From Gammaproteobacteria bacterium (GTDB lineage Bacteria; Pseudomonadota; Gammaproteobacteria; SZUA-229): a stretch of DNA of 45,636 nt. Position numbers and translations under genes: made by a program. Below, piece after piece: positions 34,273 through 43,489 of this stretch (position 1 is its first letter; every line of letters begins with the position of its first letter). Under the pieces are notes generated by a model. It was given only the letters and a program-made list of their open reading frames with translations. It was not told the origin of the DNA and searched no databases. The DNA is taken from positions 1 through 45,636 of the forward strand of contig JABDRN010000040.1 in NCBI GenBank assembly GCA_013041745.1, written 5' to 3'.

Positions 34273-34839
34273 GTGAACAAATCGATCATTACCAACTTTC
34301 TACTGTTCCAGCTCGGCTGGTTTGCCTGCGTGCTTGGCGGTGCCTATGGTTATCCCCTGCTCGGCAGCCTGGTAGCCCTTGTCATCATTACTTACCACTG
34401 CTACCGAGCTCCTGATATAGTTCAGGAAAGCCGTCTGCTATTGCTGGCGCTCATAGTCGGACTGATCTTTGAATCGATTATCACATCACAGGGCCTTGCC
34501 AGATACAGCAATGGCCAGGTACTCGACTTCATCGCACCGCTATGGATGATCTTGATGTGGCCGCTATTTGCAACCACCCTGAACCTGTCGATGCGCTGGA
34601 TGAAGGGACTCGCTCCCATATTTGTAGCTATTGCCGGTGCTGTATTTGCCCCGCTTGCCTATTATGCCGGCAGCCAGCTCGGTGCAGTAAGCTACGACGA
34701 TCAAATAGTTTCACTTTCGGTGATTGCGATTGCATGGGCATTACTGCTTCCATCGCTGGTGATCATGTCGATGAAACTTGATGGCTATAACACATCACCA
34801 GTTAAATCAGCAGTAAAGGAGTACCCGCAACATGTTTAA
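34273..34839 (+). CDS. DUF2878 multi-spanning membrane protein
   Basis: 188 residues from GTG 34273, with AGGA 7 bases before it; an ATG at 34222 would overlap the preceding gene by 37 bases and is less likely. About six hydrophobic segments are visible (for example FLLFQLGWFACVLGGAYGYPLLGSLVALVIITYH and LLLLALIVGLIFESII). The PLWMILMWPLFATTLNLSMRWM stretch is typical of DUF2878. Function unknown; the family often accompanies CFA-type methyltransferases and DUF1295 proteins. Confidence 0.82.
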   Translation: MNKSIITNFLLFQLGWFACVLGGAYGYPLLGSLVALVIITYHCYRAPDIVQESRLLLLALIVGLIFESIITSQGLARYSNGQVLDFIAPLWMILMWPLFATTLNLSMRWMKGLAPIFVAIAGAVFAPLAYYAGSQLGAVSYDDQIVSLSVIAIAWALLLPSLVIMSMKLDGYNTSPVKSAVKEYPQHV

Positions 34840-35620
34840 TATGGAGATATTTTTCTACACCCTGGGCGTGATGTTCATATTCGCCGTGGCGTTATGGGTA
34901 GTCAGCCGGATCAAACACGACGTTGGCATAGTAGATAGTTTCTGGTCACTGCTGATACTTGCCGCTGGCTTATGCTTCCTGTTTTTTACGGATAATGTAA
35001 TAACAGAAAAACATATCATCATCACCCTGCTGCTTGCAGCCTGGGCGATACGCTTGTCAGCACACATCACATGGCGGAACTGGGGACAGGAAGAAGACAG
35101 CCGTTACCAGGAGATAAGAAAGAACAACGAACCCAACTTCGAGTTTAAAAGTCTCTATATCGTATTCCTGTTACAGGCTTTCCTGGCCCTGATCGTAGCA
35201 TTGCCACTGATGAGCATCTATTCAAGTGACTCTGCCATATCAACTCTGGATTATATTGCATTGACACTCTGGCTATTCGGTATGTTCTTTGAGGCAGTCA
35301 GCGACATGCAGCTGGCACGTTTCAAAGCGTCAAACAGTAACCGGGGCAAAGTACTGAACACCGGGCTCTGGCGATACAGCCGTCACCCTAACTACTTCGG
35401 TGAATTCTGTATCTGGTGGGCGTTCTTCCTGTTTGCCTTAGCTTCTGGTCATTGGTGGAGTATCGTATCACCGCTGTTAGTGTCGGTACTATTATTGAAA
35501 GTATCCGGTGTAAGCCTGCTCGAGAGCACCATCTCTGAGCGACGTCCTAAGTATGCCGAGTATCGCAAAACGACAAACGCGTTTTTTCCCTGGTTTCCAA
35601 AAAAATTTCTTGAACTATGA
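34832..35620 (+). CDS. DUF1295 membrane protein (steroid 5-alpha-reductase-like)
   Basis: 262-residue integral membrane protein related to steroid 5-alpha reductases and isoprenylcysteine methyltransferases. The C-terminal signature NTGLWRYSRHPNYFGEFCIWW (near residue 172) is the cofactor-binding region of the family, and at least six hydrophobic segments are visible. It overlaps DUF2878 by 8 bases and ends in an ATGA overlap with the next gene. Likely a lipid-modifying reductase or methyltransferase; the substrate is unknown. Confidence 0.9.
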   Translation: MFNMEIFFYTLGVMFIFAVALWVVSRIKHDVGIVDSFWSLLILAAGLCFLFFTDNVITEKHIIITLLLAAWAIRLSAHITWRNWGQEEDSRYQEIRKNNEPNFEFKSLYIVFLLQAFLALIVALPLMSIYSSDSAISTLDYIALTLWLFGMFFEAVSDMQLARFKASNSNRGKVLNTGLWRYSRHPNYFGEFCIWWAFFLFALASGHWWSIVSPLLVSVLLLKVSGVSLLESTISERRPKYAEYRKTTNAFFPWFPKKFLEL

Positions 35621-36336
35621 GTCTGAACAATGAGCATGGGTTAAATCTTATGAAGAATATATTTCAACAGTTCATTACGGGCTGCAACGGACTAAAACAT
35701 AGCATATATAGAGTTGCCCTGGTGGTATCAGTGGGCATTTTTAACTCTGCACAGGCCAGTAACAGCGTAGACAAGAGCTGGGATTTCAAAGTTTACCTGG
35801 ATGGCGATGAGATAGGTTTTCATAACTTCTCGGTGGTGCACAAAGAAACTCATCAGGAGATCTACAGCAGCGCTCGTTTTGATGTCAAATTTCTGTTTTT
35901 TAATGCATATAGCTATGAACACGACAACGTCGAGCACTGGCGAGGCCAGTGTCTGAAAAGCATCAATGCTGTAACCAATGATAATGGTGATAGATACAAC
36001 GTTTCAGGACAAGTCGATAATGACGGATTTATCGTTGAGACACTAGACAACAAAAGCAGCTATCAGCCGTGCATCAAGACCTTTGCTTACTGGGACCCCG
36101 ATTTTCTCAAGGAGAGCAGATTACTCAACTCACAGACGGGAGAAATGGTCAAAGTGAAAAGCCAGTTCATCGGCAATGAAACCATGACACACATGGGCAA
36201 AGAGACCGAAGCCAGACGTTACCGTCTGACCGGAGAAAATTTACAGATCGACCTGTGGTACTCAGATGACGACCAATGGCTGGCACTGGAATCACTAACC
36301 GAAGGCGGCCGTGTGGTCCGATACGAAATACCATAA
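35617..36336 (+). CDS. Exported DUF6134-like protein
   Basis: 239 residues from the ATGA-coupled start; a second start at 35650 would give a cleaner signal peptide ending SAQA. The mature part is beta-rich, with SWDFKVYLDGDEIGFHNFSVVHKE and, near the end, YRLTGENLQIDLWYSDDDQWLALES. These resemble DUF6134/DUF3108-type periplasmic proteins thought to bind lipids or polymers. It lies inside the lipid operon, so periplasmic handling of the product is a guess. Confidence 0.72.
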   Translation: MSLNNEHGLNLMKNIFQQFITGCNGLKHSIYRVALVVSVGIFNSAQASNSVDKSWDFKVYLDGDEIGFHNFSVVHKETHQEIYSSARFDVKFLFFNAYSYEHDNVEHWRGQCLKSINAVTNDNGDRYNVSGQVDNDGFIVETLDNKSSYQPCIKTFAYWDPDFLKESRLLNSQTGEMVKVKSQFIGNETMTHMGKETEARRYRLTGENLQIDLWYSDDDQWLALESLTEGGRVVRYEIP

Positions 36337-36352
36337 CATGGATTATATAACT

Positions 36353-36919
36353 ATGAAAAACATTATATTGCTATCACTGACGATGTTTCTAAGCGCATGC
36401 GGGAGTCAGAATGTGAAACCGATAAACACTGTAGATTATGTCGACCTTGATAAATTCATGGGGGACTGGTATGTCATCGCAAACATACCAACGTTTATCG
36501 AAACCGATGCCTATAACGCTATAGAGACGTATGCGATGAATGATGATGGCACTATCGCAACAACGTTCACCTTCCATGACAGCTCACCTGATGGTGAGCT
36601 AAAAAAATATGAACCAACGGGTTTCATCGTCGATGAGCAATCGAATGCCCTGTGGGATATGCAGTTCATCTGGCCTTTCAAAGCTGAGTATCGTGTCATA
36701 TACCTTGATGACGATTATGAGACCACCATCATCGGACGCACAAAGCGTGACTATGTCTGGCTGATGTCACGGCAATCAAGCATCGACGAAGACAGTTACG
36801 CATCGCTGCTCGCATATATCGAATCCCAGGGTTACGACATAAGCAAAGTACAGAAAGTACCACAGGTATGGAAAGAAGAAACAACAGGCATCGATAACAA
36901 GCAGGAGAACATGCAATGA
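36353..36919 (+). CDS. Outer-membrane lipocalin lipoprotein (Blc-like), copy 2
   Basis: 188 residues from ATG 36353, giving a compact lipoprotein signal with lipobox LSAC; ATG 36338 is also possible. The lipocalin signature DLDKFMGDWYVIANIPTFIE and late YVWLMSRQSSIDE are clear. It is only moderately similar to copy 1 at 30650, so not a recent duplication. The stop overlaps the start of the FAD oxidoreductase (ATGA). Confidence 0.92.
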   Translation: MKNIILLSLTMFLSACGSQNVKPINTVDYVDLDKFMGDWYVIANIPTFIETDAYNAIETYAMNDDGTIATTFTFHDSSPDGELKKYEPTGFIVDEQSNALWDMQFIWPFKAEYRVIYLDDDYETTIIGRTKRDYVWLMSRQSSIDEDSYASLLAYIESQGYDISKVQKVPQVWKEETTGIDNKQENMQ

Positions 36920-38196
36920 AGATCGCCATCATCGGCAGTGGCATCGCGGGGAATGTTGCCGCCTATCATCTGAACAAAGAACACGATATCACATTATTCG
37001 AACAGAATAGCCATATCGGTGGCCATACGCATACCCACTCTATCGAAGATGCAGCGGGAGATCTGAACATAGACACTGGTTTTATCGTGTTGAACGACAG
37101 GACCTATCCTAACTTCATCAAATTACTGGAAGACCTCGAGGTCGATATCCAGGAGACCGAGATGAGTTTCAGCGTCAAATGCGAAAATACCGGACTCGAA
37201 TATAATGGTAATAACCTGAATACACTGTTCGCCCAACGCAGCAACCTGTTCAGACCCGTGTTCTACAGGATGATCTCTGATATCTTGCGTTTCAACCGCG
37301 AAGCGACTGAAGCCATCAACAGCACAAGCGTGGATCAGAGCCTGGGTGAATTCCTTGATAACGGAAATTACAGTGAAATCTTCATCAACAAATACATCGT
37401 TCCTATGGGTGCAGCTATCTGGTCGAGCAAGCCAGAAGACATGTTCGCTTTCCCTGCGAGATTTTTCTTCAGGTTTTTCCTCAACCATGGTCTGCTCAGT
37501 GTCAATAACAGGCCACAGTGGTATGTCATCAAGGGCGGTTCAAATAGCTATGTAAAAAAACTCATCGCGGATTTCGAGGACAAGATACGGACCAATTGCC
37601 CGGTTGAAAACATCGTTCGCTATGATGACCATGTTGAAGTACATAGCCGCAGCCATGGTATCGAAAGATTTGATTATGTCTTTATCGCCTCGCACAGCGA
37701 CCAGGCATTAAATATGCTGCAGCATCCTTCTGCTCAGGAACACGAAACATTGTCGGCTATCGAGTATCAAAAAAATGAAGCAGTTCTACATACTGACAGT
37801 TCACTATTACCGGTCAGGAATAAAGCCTGGGCTTCCTGGAATTACCATATTCCTGAAGATGCCAGATCAAATGTCGCGTTAACCTACAATATGAACATCC
37901 TGCAGGGTTTAAAAACGGATAACACCTATTGTGTAACACTTAACTATACTGACCAGATCGATGCGGCTAAGATATTAAAGACAATAGAATACCATCATCC
38001 GATCTTCACACCGAAGAGTATCGTTGCGCAGGAAAACCACCGCCTTGTCAATGGCACCAGCAGAACCTACTATTGTGGTGCTTACTGGCGAAACGGGTTC
38101 CATGAAGACGGAGTGGTCAGCGCACTGAATGCTTTATCACATTTCACACAGGACATTAGCAATGAAAAAGAGCTGCCTTTACGTCGGGCAAGTTAG
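36916..38196 (+). CDS. FAD/NAD(P)-dependent amine-oxidase-like oxidoreductase
   Basis: 426-residue flavoprotein. The dinucleotide motif MKIAIIGSGIAGNVAAYHL opens the protein, followed by the EQNSHIGGHTHTHS loop; ALTYNMNILQG and ENHRLVNGTSRTYYCGAYW form the C-terminal FAD part. The family is regularly found with DUF1365 and CFA synthase. In Rhodobacter sphaeroides a related flavoprotein (UfaD) desaturates methylated acyl chains on the way to furan fatty acids, so a lipid acyl-chain desaturase is the best guess. It overlaps both neighbours. Confidence 0.9.
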   Translation: MKIAIIGSGIAGNVAAYHLNKEHDITLFEQNSHIGGHTHTHSIEDAAGDLNIDTGFIVLNDRTYPNFIKLLEDLEVDIQETEMSFSVKCENTGLEYNGNNLNTLFAQRSNLFRPVFYRMISDILRFNREATEAINSTSVDQSLGEFLDNGNYSEIFINKYIVPMGAAIWSSKPEDMFAFPARFFFRFFLNHGLLSVNNRPQWYVIKGGSNSYVKKLIADFEDKIRTNCPVENIVRYDDHVEVHSRSHGIERFDYVFIASHSDQALNMLQHPSAQEHETLSAIEYQKNEAVLHTDSSLLPVRNKAWASWNYHIPEDARSNVALTYNMNILQGLKTDNTYCVTLNYTDQIDAAKILKTIEYHHPIFTPKSIVAQENHRLVNGTSRTYYCGAYWRNGFHEDGVVSALNALSHFTQDISNEKELPLRRAS

Positions 38197-38962
38197 GCAT
38201 CGCCGCTTTACCCCAAAGTCACATCAGTTCAGTTACAAACTGTTCCTGATGTACCTGGACCTGTCAGAGCTGCCATCTGTTTTCGATCGCTTCTGGCTAT
38301 GGTCTATCGAAAAAGCGAATATCGCTACGTTTCGCCGTAAGGATCATCTGGGTGATAAAGATATTCCCCTCGATACCTGTGTGCGAAATCATATCGAGGA
38401 TGAGACCGGCCGTCGACCAACAGGGCCGATTCGTCTGTTGACACATCTTAGCTACTATGGCTTCAGGTTTAATCCTGTAAGCTTCTATTACTGTTACGAT
38501 GAAGAAGATGAAAATCTGGATTTCATTGTAGCCGAAGTCAATAACACGCCATGGGGTGAACAGTACTGCTATGTACTTGACTCCAATGACAACCAGTCTG
38601 TGGACAAACTAACTGGCAACAAAACAAAACTACATCGTTATTTTGAAAATAAACGTTTCCATGTATCGCCATTCATGCCCATGGATATGCAATATGACTG
38701 GCGCTTCTCAACACCAGCAGAAGCATTGTCGGTACATATGGAAAACTATCAGCATGATAAAAAAGTTTTTGATGCAACATTAAAGCTCAAGCAACGCCAG
38801 ATCAGCGGGAAAAATCTAGCCATGGCTTTATTACAGTTCCCGTTCATAACCATGAAAATAGTGGCAGCGATCTATTACCAGGCACTATTGATATGGCTAA
38901 AAAGAATACCCTTTGTTAACCACCCAAAAGTCGAGGCACCAGAGTCGGTGAAATCAGCATGA
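38162..38962 (+). CDS. DUF1365 domain protein
   Basis: 266 residues from ATG 38162 (AGGA 9 bases before it), inside the end of the FAD gene. Typical DUF1365 motifs are visible: CLYVGQVRHRRFTPKSHQFSYKLFLMYLDLSEL, LTHLSYYGFRFNPVSFYYCYD and FHVSPFMPMDMQYDWRFSTP. The conserved order FAD oxidoreductase-DUF1365-CFA synthase is found in many Proteobacteria. Biochemical role unknown. The stop overlaps the next start (ATGA). Confidence 0.92.
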   Translation: MKKSCLYVGQVRHRRFTPKSHQFSYKLFLMYLDLSELPSVFDRFWLWSIEKANIATFRRKDHLGDKDIPLDTCVRNHIEDETGRRPTGPIRLLTHLSYYGFRFNPVSFYYCYDEEDENLDFIVAEVNNTPWGEQYCYVLDSNDNQSVDKLTGNKTKLHRYFENKRFHVSPFMPMDMQYDWRFSTPAEALSVHMENYQHDKKVFDATLKLKQRQISGKNLAMALLQFPFITMKIVAAIYYQALLIWLKRIPFVNHPKVEAPESVKSA

Positions 38963-40245
38963 AGTCGAATACTATCGCACTTACCAGTCCACAAGATTCA
39001 ACATCAACATATCGCTGGATCGATCAGTTTGCAAAAAAGATATTCCTGGCAAAGTTCAGTGAAATAAAACATGGCACTATCACGCTGAAAGAAGGACATC
39101 ACGAATATGTATTCGGGGAACACGATTGTGACTTCAATGCACATGCAACCGTCATCGTACATGAAGCAAGCTTCTACAGTGATATCATTTTCGGTGGTAC
39201 AGTGGGTTCAGGTGAAGCCTATATGGCACGGAGCTGGGATTGTCATGAACTAACCGATCTGGTAAGAATCATCCTGCGAAATGAACACGTATTAAACTCT
39301 ATCGATGGTGGCTTCGGCAAACTGATGCTGCCATTACATAAAGCATTTCACTTGCTGCATCGCAATTCCCTGTCAGGCAGCAGAAAGAACATCGAAGCTC
39401 ACTACGACCTCGGAAACGATATGTTCGAACAGTTCCTGGATCCGACCATGATGTACTCAAGCGGTATATTTGAACATCAGGATATGAACATGCAGCAGGC
39501 CAGCATAGCCAAGCTGGACAGGATCTGTCAGAAATTGCAGCTGGATGAAAACGATCATCTTCTGGAGATCGGCAGCGGCTGGGGCGGATTCGCAATATAT
39601 GCAGCCAAGAACTATGGTTGCGAGGTGACAACGACAACTATCTCACGTCAACAGTTTGAGTATGCCGAACAGAGGATAAAGGATGAAGGCCTCGCTGACA
39701 GGATAACACTACTCTGTGAAGACTACCGGAACCTCACTGGCCAGTATGACAAACTCGTCTCTATCGAGATGATCGAGGCCGTCGGTCATGCCTACTACAA
39801 AAACTATTTCCAGCACTGCAGTAAGCTGCTTAAACCTGAAGGTATGATGTTACTTCAGTCTATCACCATCGCAGATCAACGTTATGACGCGGCCAGCAAA
39901 GAAGTTGATTTCATACAACGTTATATATTCCCTGGTGGCTCGCTACCTTCGGTGAATGCGATCGCTAAGAATGTTGCCGAATATACCGATATGCGTTTCT
40001 ACCAGCTGGAAGACATCGGTGCGCATTATGCCACTACCCTGGCCAAATGGCGCGAACGTTTCTTCAATAATATCGAAAACATACAGAGGCTGGGTTACTC
40101 GGAGACATTCACTCGTATGTGGGATTTCTATCTTTGCTACTGCGAAGGCGGCTTCAGAGAAAATTCGATCGGTACTATACAGTTGTTATTAACAAAACCT
40201 CTTTGTCGACGTGAGCCTGCATTAAATTTTAAAAATAGTATGTAA
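38959..40245 (+). CDS. cfa: Cyclopropane-fatty-acyl-phospholipid synthase
   Basis: Adds a methylene from SAM across a cis double bond of membrane phospholipid acyl chains, or a related methylation. 428 residues (E. coli Cfa has 382). Visible motifs: NIEAHYDLGNDMFEQFLDPTMMYSSGIF, motif I LLEIGSGWGGFAIYAA, SIEMIEAVGHAYY with the conserved Glu, and the C-terminal CEGGFRENSIGTIQLLL. Last gene of the lipid operon; the next regulatory array starts 2 bases after its stop. Confidence 0.94.
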   Translation: MKSNTIALTSPQDSTSTYRWIDQFAKKIFLAKFSEIKHGTITLKEGHHEYVFGEHDCDFNAHATVIVHEASFYSDIIFGGTVGSGEAYMARSWDCHELTDLVRIILRNEHVLNSIDGGFGKLMLPLHKAFHLLHRNSLSGSRKNIEAHYDLGNDMFEQFLDPTMMYSSGIFEHQDMNMQQASIAKLDRICQKLQLDENDHLLEIGSGWGGFAIYAAKNYGCEVTTTTISRQQFEYAEQRIKDEGLADRITLLCEDYRNLTGQYDKLVSIEMIEAVGHAYYKNYFQHCSKLLKPEGMMLLQSITIADQRYDAASKEVDFIQRYIFPGGSLPSVNAIAKNVAEYTDMRFYQLEDIGAHYATTLAKWRERFFNNIENIQRLGYSETFTRMWDFYLCYCEGGFRENSIGTIQLLLTKPLCRREPALNFKNSM

Positions 40246-40246
40246 A

Positions 40247-40301
40247 TTCACATAATTTTCACATCTGATTGACGCTGCCTTCACATCGGCATGGATAAAC
40301 T
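40247..40301 (+). promoter_or_regulatory. Second array of four 11-bp-phased TTCAC-type repeats with -10-like box
   Basis: TTCACA (40247), TTCACA (40258), TTGACG (40269) and TTCACA (40280) start exactly 11 bases apart. Ten bases later comes TAAACT (40296-40301). The order of variants (third repeat TTGAC) and the GCATG directly after the last repeat are the same as at 32939-32993. It lies upstream of the DUF4397 gene at 40348; the OmpR-type regulator at 41515 is the likely binder. Confidence 0.7.
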
Positions 40302-40347
40302 GTTAGCATAAATTATCCACTCCTGATCTTTTAGGGAGGATGCAAGA

Positions 40348-41409
40348 ATGAAATTAAACAGAAGCAAACTAATCGCTAGTAGCGTCATTATGTTCGCAAC
40401 ACTGATGACAGGTTGCAGCGGTTATGACACCGGCACAGATACAAACTTCTCATTAGACTTCAAGGGTCAGAGCGACGCCGCTGCGTTAACTGCTGATGAA
40501 TACCAGATAATTGTGGTCGCTGGTGACGGCACTGCAAATTCAGCCTATGATTCCGCTACAGCTGATATGATTGGCTTTACCGGACAAAAACTGCCGTTAC
40601 TCGCTGTCAATACCGTCAATTCGACAACACAGGACGCTTCGCCAGAAAAGTTAGCAGCCTACACCGATACAACCCAGGTGGACCAATATAGCTCGGGTGG
40701 AGTTGATCAATACCAGGACGACAGCTGGCGCCAGGGTCGTCCATTTATCACCCGATGCCGGAGCAGTAGAAGTGTTTGCTTCTAGTGATGCTTTGGCATC
40801 AGGTGTTGAGATAATCGATTCTTTTAGCTGTATAGAGACTGATGCGACAGACAGCATCAGTTATTCAGATGTCCCAGCAGATGATTATACTCTTGATCTT
40901 GCTGCCGCTTATACCAGTATCGGAAGAAGCAGCTTACCGATAGCGATATCCAGTGTGCAATTGAATATAGCTTCTGGTTACACTTTAGTTGCTGCAGGTT
41001 ATTTTTCTACAGGATATCCCGTATTCGACCTGCTGGCTACTGCAGACAGTAACCGCTCAATCGTAACCCAGGCAAGCGTCAAGCTTGTCCATGGTGCACC
41101 ACTGGCCGCTACTGTTGGTGTCTTTGTTACACCAGCGGATGATTTCAGCAAAAACGAAGTAGAGAGCGCTGCCACCGGCGCACCATTACTGGATGTTTTC
41201 ACTCTTGCTGCAATGACCGATTATGTGCCTTTTCCACCAGGAGATTATGAGATCGGCGATGCAACGAAATACGATACAGGAATAGCTGCAATCAATATTG
41301 CAGGTTTCAACCTGGCAGCACAGGTTCAGTAGCAACAGTGATCGCAAATGAGCCGGTTAGCGGCGGTGACCAAGCTGATTTCGATCTATTTATATTAGTC
41401 AACCAGTAA
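40348..41409 (+). pseudogene. DUF4397 lipoprotein gene with two compensating frameshifts
   Basis: Starts with a strong GGGAGG site and a lipoprotein signal (lipobox MTGC near residue 23). The first frame runs to a stop at 40785. DUF4397 sequence (GARVVHLSPDAGAVEVFASSDAL, later ASVKLVHGAPLAATVGVF) continues in the next frame from about 40728 to a stop at 41332. The last part (GSVATVIANEPVSGGDQADF) is back in the first frame and ends at 41409. An extra base near 40728 and an extra CA near 41320 would explain it; together they add 3, and the whole span is 354 codons. Either assembly errors or a real broken gene. Intact, it would be an outer-membrane or cell-surface lipoprotein. Confidence 0.75.
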
Positions 41410-41514
41410 TTGAGAGACAGTGTAATATTAACAACTTGAAACAGATGACCGGCTAGGCCTGAGACCCACAGGTCATTATTATTTTACTAAACAACCATAT
41501 TATAACGGTATGCG

Positions 41515-42219
41515 ATGAATCCAGGCGAAGCAAAGAGTGTATTACTGATCGAAGACCATGCAGATATTGCAGAGATGGTTGGCGCTTACCTGGAAAACAG
41601 GGATTACATCGTCGACTACGCTGCTGATGGCATCACTGGTTTACACCTTGCAGTCAGTAACGAGTATGACGCTATTATCCTCGACCTGATGCTTCCGGGT
41701 ATGGACGGTCTCGAGGTATGCCAGAAGATTCGAGATGATGCAAAAAGTGATGTGCCGATCATCATGCTAACCGCAAGAGACACATTGGACGACAAGATTT
41801 CTGGTCTCGATAAAGGTGCGGACGATTACCTGATCAAACCATTTGCCATACAGGAACTGGAAGCACGTGTGCGGTCACTTATCAGACGATATTCCGGCGA
41901 CATCAAAAAAGAGATAATCACTGTAGGTGATTTATCCATAGACACTTCGACACTCAAAGTTCAGCGCGGAGACAAAGATCTGGCGATTACACCCATAGGC
42001 CTGAAGATACTGTCGGTGCTGATGCGCGCATCTCCGGCTGTGGTCAGCCGCAGAGAACTGGAACGTCAGGTATGGGGAGATATCCTGCCCGATAGCGACA
42101 CGCTGCGCAGCCATCTATACAACCTGCGAAAGATCGTCGACAAACCGTTCGAGAAGAAAATCCTGGTGACCGTGCAAGGCAATGGTTTCAAGATCATCGA
42201 TTCCAATGAATCCGCATAG
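41515..42219 (+). CDS. OmpR-family response regulator
   Basis: 234 residues. The receiver domain (about 9-125) has LLIEDHADIAEMVGAYL with the acidic pair, LDLMLPGMDGLEVC with the phosphoacceptor Asp, and KPF with the conserved Lys. The winged-helix domain (about 135-230) includes LRSHLYNLRKIVDKPFEKKILVTVQGNGFKI. It overlaps the kinase gene. The two phased repeat arrays (32939 and 40247) are of the type such regulators bind, and one lies just upstream of the preceding gene. Confidence 0.94.
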   Translation: MNPGEAKSVLLIEDHADIAEMVGAYLENRDYIVDYAADGITGLHLAVSNEYDAIILDLMLPGMDGLEVCQKIRDDAKSDVPIIMLTARDTLDDKISGLDKGADDYLIKPFAIQELEARVRSLIRRYSGDIKKEIITVGDLSIDTSTLKVQRGDKDLAITPIGLKILSVLMRASPAVVSRRELERQVWGDILPDSDTLRSHLYNLRKIVDKPFEKKILVTVQGNGFKIIDSNESA

Positions 42220-43489
42220 AGGTCTGATCCATAGGATAAATCGAGCCTTTATCGTACAGGCGTTGTTTATCAGCATCGCAGCATTACTCAGTGTATTCTT
42301 CGCTAAAGTGGTCCTCGAAGAAACACTTATCAAGGAAGCCATCAAGCAGGAGGCTGAATATTTCTGGCAGCGATATCAATCTGATGAAAGTTTTCCGCTT
42401 CCTGATACGCAGAACCTGACCGGTTATTTTGATATCGAAAAATTACCCGATGATATAAGAACAGGATTACCACTGAGCGATGGATTCCACGAGAGCATCG
42501 AGCAACATATCGTGGTATACAAATCCAGGCAAGGTGACAATAACCTCTATCTGCTGTTTTACCGTGACCAGGTGGATTCCCTGGCGATGTATTACGGCCT
42601 GTTCCCGTTAACCCTGATACTGATATTCCTCTACACGACGTTATGGTTTTCCTATCGCTTCAGCCGTCGCATGGTATCGCCCGTCAGCTGGCTGGCAAGC
42701 CAGGTCAACAACATCGACTTCAAATCGAACGAGATATCCCCGATAAAGCTCAATGAGATCCCATTTGAGACTGATACCGAGATTCAGCTGCTCGCTAACT
42801 CCATCGTACACCTCGGTGAAAGGGTGGATAAATTTATCGAGCGAGAAAGAAACTTTACCCGTGATGCCAGCCATGAGTTAAGAAGTCCGCTAACCGTCAT
42901 CCGTATCGCAACCGATATGTTACAGAGTGAACAGTCTTTGTCTGCACTCGCGACAAGCAGCCTGCAGAAGATAAGACGCGCTGCTGATGACATGGCAGAT
43001 CTTACCGAAGCGTTCCTGCTGCTGGCGAGAGAGTCAGATGATGCCCTGACCATTGACTCGGTAAATGTAAACGATATCGTACATGAAGAAGTCGACAGGG
43101 CCGAGCTGTTTAACCGGGTGAAGAAACTGCCCATTTCTGTTAACGAACAGAGCCAGCTAGAGATACATGCTTCTGATAAAGTATTGTCGGTGTTACTCGG
43201 CAACCTGATCAGAAACGCTATCCTGTATACAGAAACAGGCACGATACAGGTTACCGTAACAGCAATAAGCGTCATCATCGAAGATAGCGGTGTCGGCATG
43301 AGCAAGGAAGAGGTCGACAATATTTTCATGCCATATTACCGCGCGAAAAACGGTAACAATGTCGGTCATGGCGTCGGGCTGACAATAGTGAAACGCCTGT
43401 CAGAACGATTTAACTGGCCACTCAGAGTAAAAAGCTTTCCCGGTGAAGGCACGCGTATCGAAGTCATCTTCAACAACGCTGAGTTATAA
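42206..43489 (+). CDS. Sensor histidine kinase (OmpR-system partner)
   Basis: 427 residues from ATG 42206, which overlaps the regulator's stop; an in-frame ATG at 42182 is also possible. TM1 (FIVQALFISIAALLSVFFAKVVL) and TM2 (LFPLTLILIFLYTTLWFSYRF) enclose a periplasmic sensor of about 100 residues, then HAMP and the HisKA box FTRDASHELRSPLTVIRIATDML. The HATPase domain has GNLIRNAILYTETG, IEDSGVGMS and GHGVGLTIVKRL. The input signal is not evident; the periplasmic domain is not one I recognise. Confidence 0.93.
   Translation: MNPHRGLIHRINRAFIVQALFISIAALLSVFFAKVVLEETLIKEAIKQEAEYFWQRYQSDESFPLPDTQNLTGYFDIEKLPDDIRTGLPLSDGFHESIEQHIVVYKSRQGDNNLYLLFYRDQVDSLAMYYGLFPLTLILIFLYTTLWFSYRFSRRMVSPVSWLASQVNNIDFKSNEISPIKLNEIPFETDTEIQLLANSIVHLGERVDKFIERERNFTRDASHELRSPLTVIRIATDMLQSEQSLSALATSSLQKIRRAADDMADLTEAFLLLARESDDALTIDSVNVNDIVHEEVDRAELFNRVKKLPISVNEQSQLEIHASDKVLSVLLGNLIRNAILYTETGTIQVTVTAISVIIEDSGVGMSKEEVDNIFMPYYRAKNGNNVGHGVGLTIVKRLSERFNWPLRVKSFPGEGTRIEVIFNNAEL

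Noticed and set aside
41410-41514. Short stem ATGACC/GGTCAT before the response regulator
   Set aside because: Long loop and no T-run; no TTCAC repeat here either, so autoregulation by the arrays is not supported at this spot.
42784-43329. 181-codon minus-strand frame
   Set aside because: Antisense to the histidine kinase core; Ser/Leu-rich composition typical of shadow frames.
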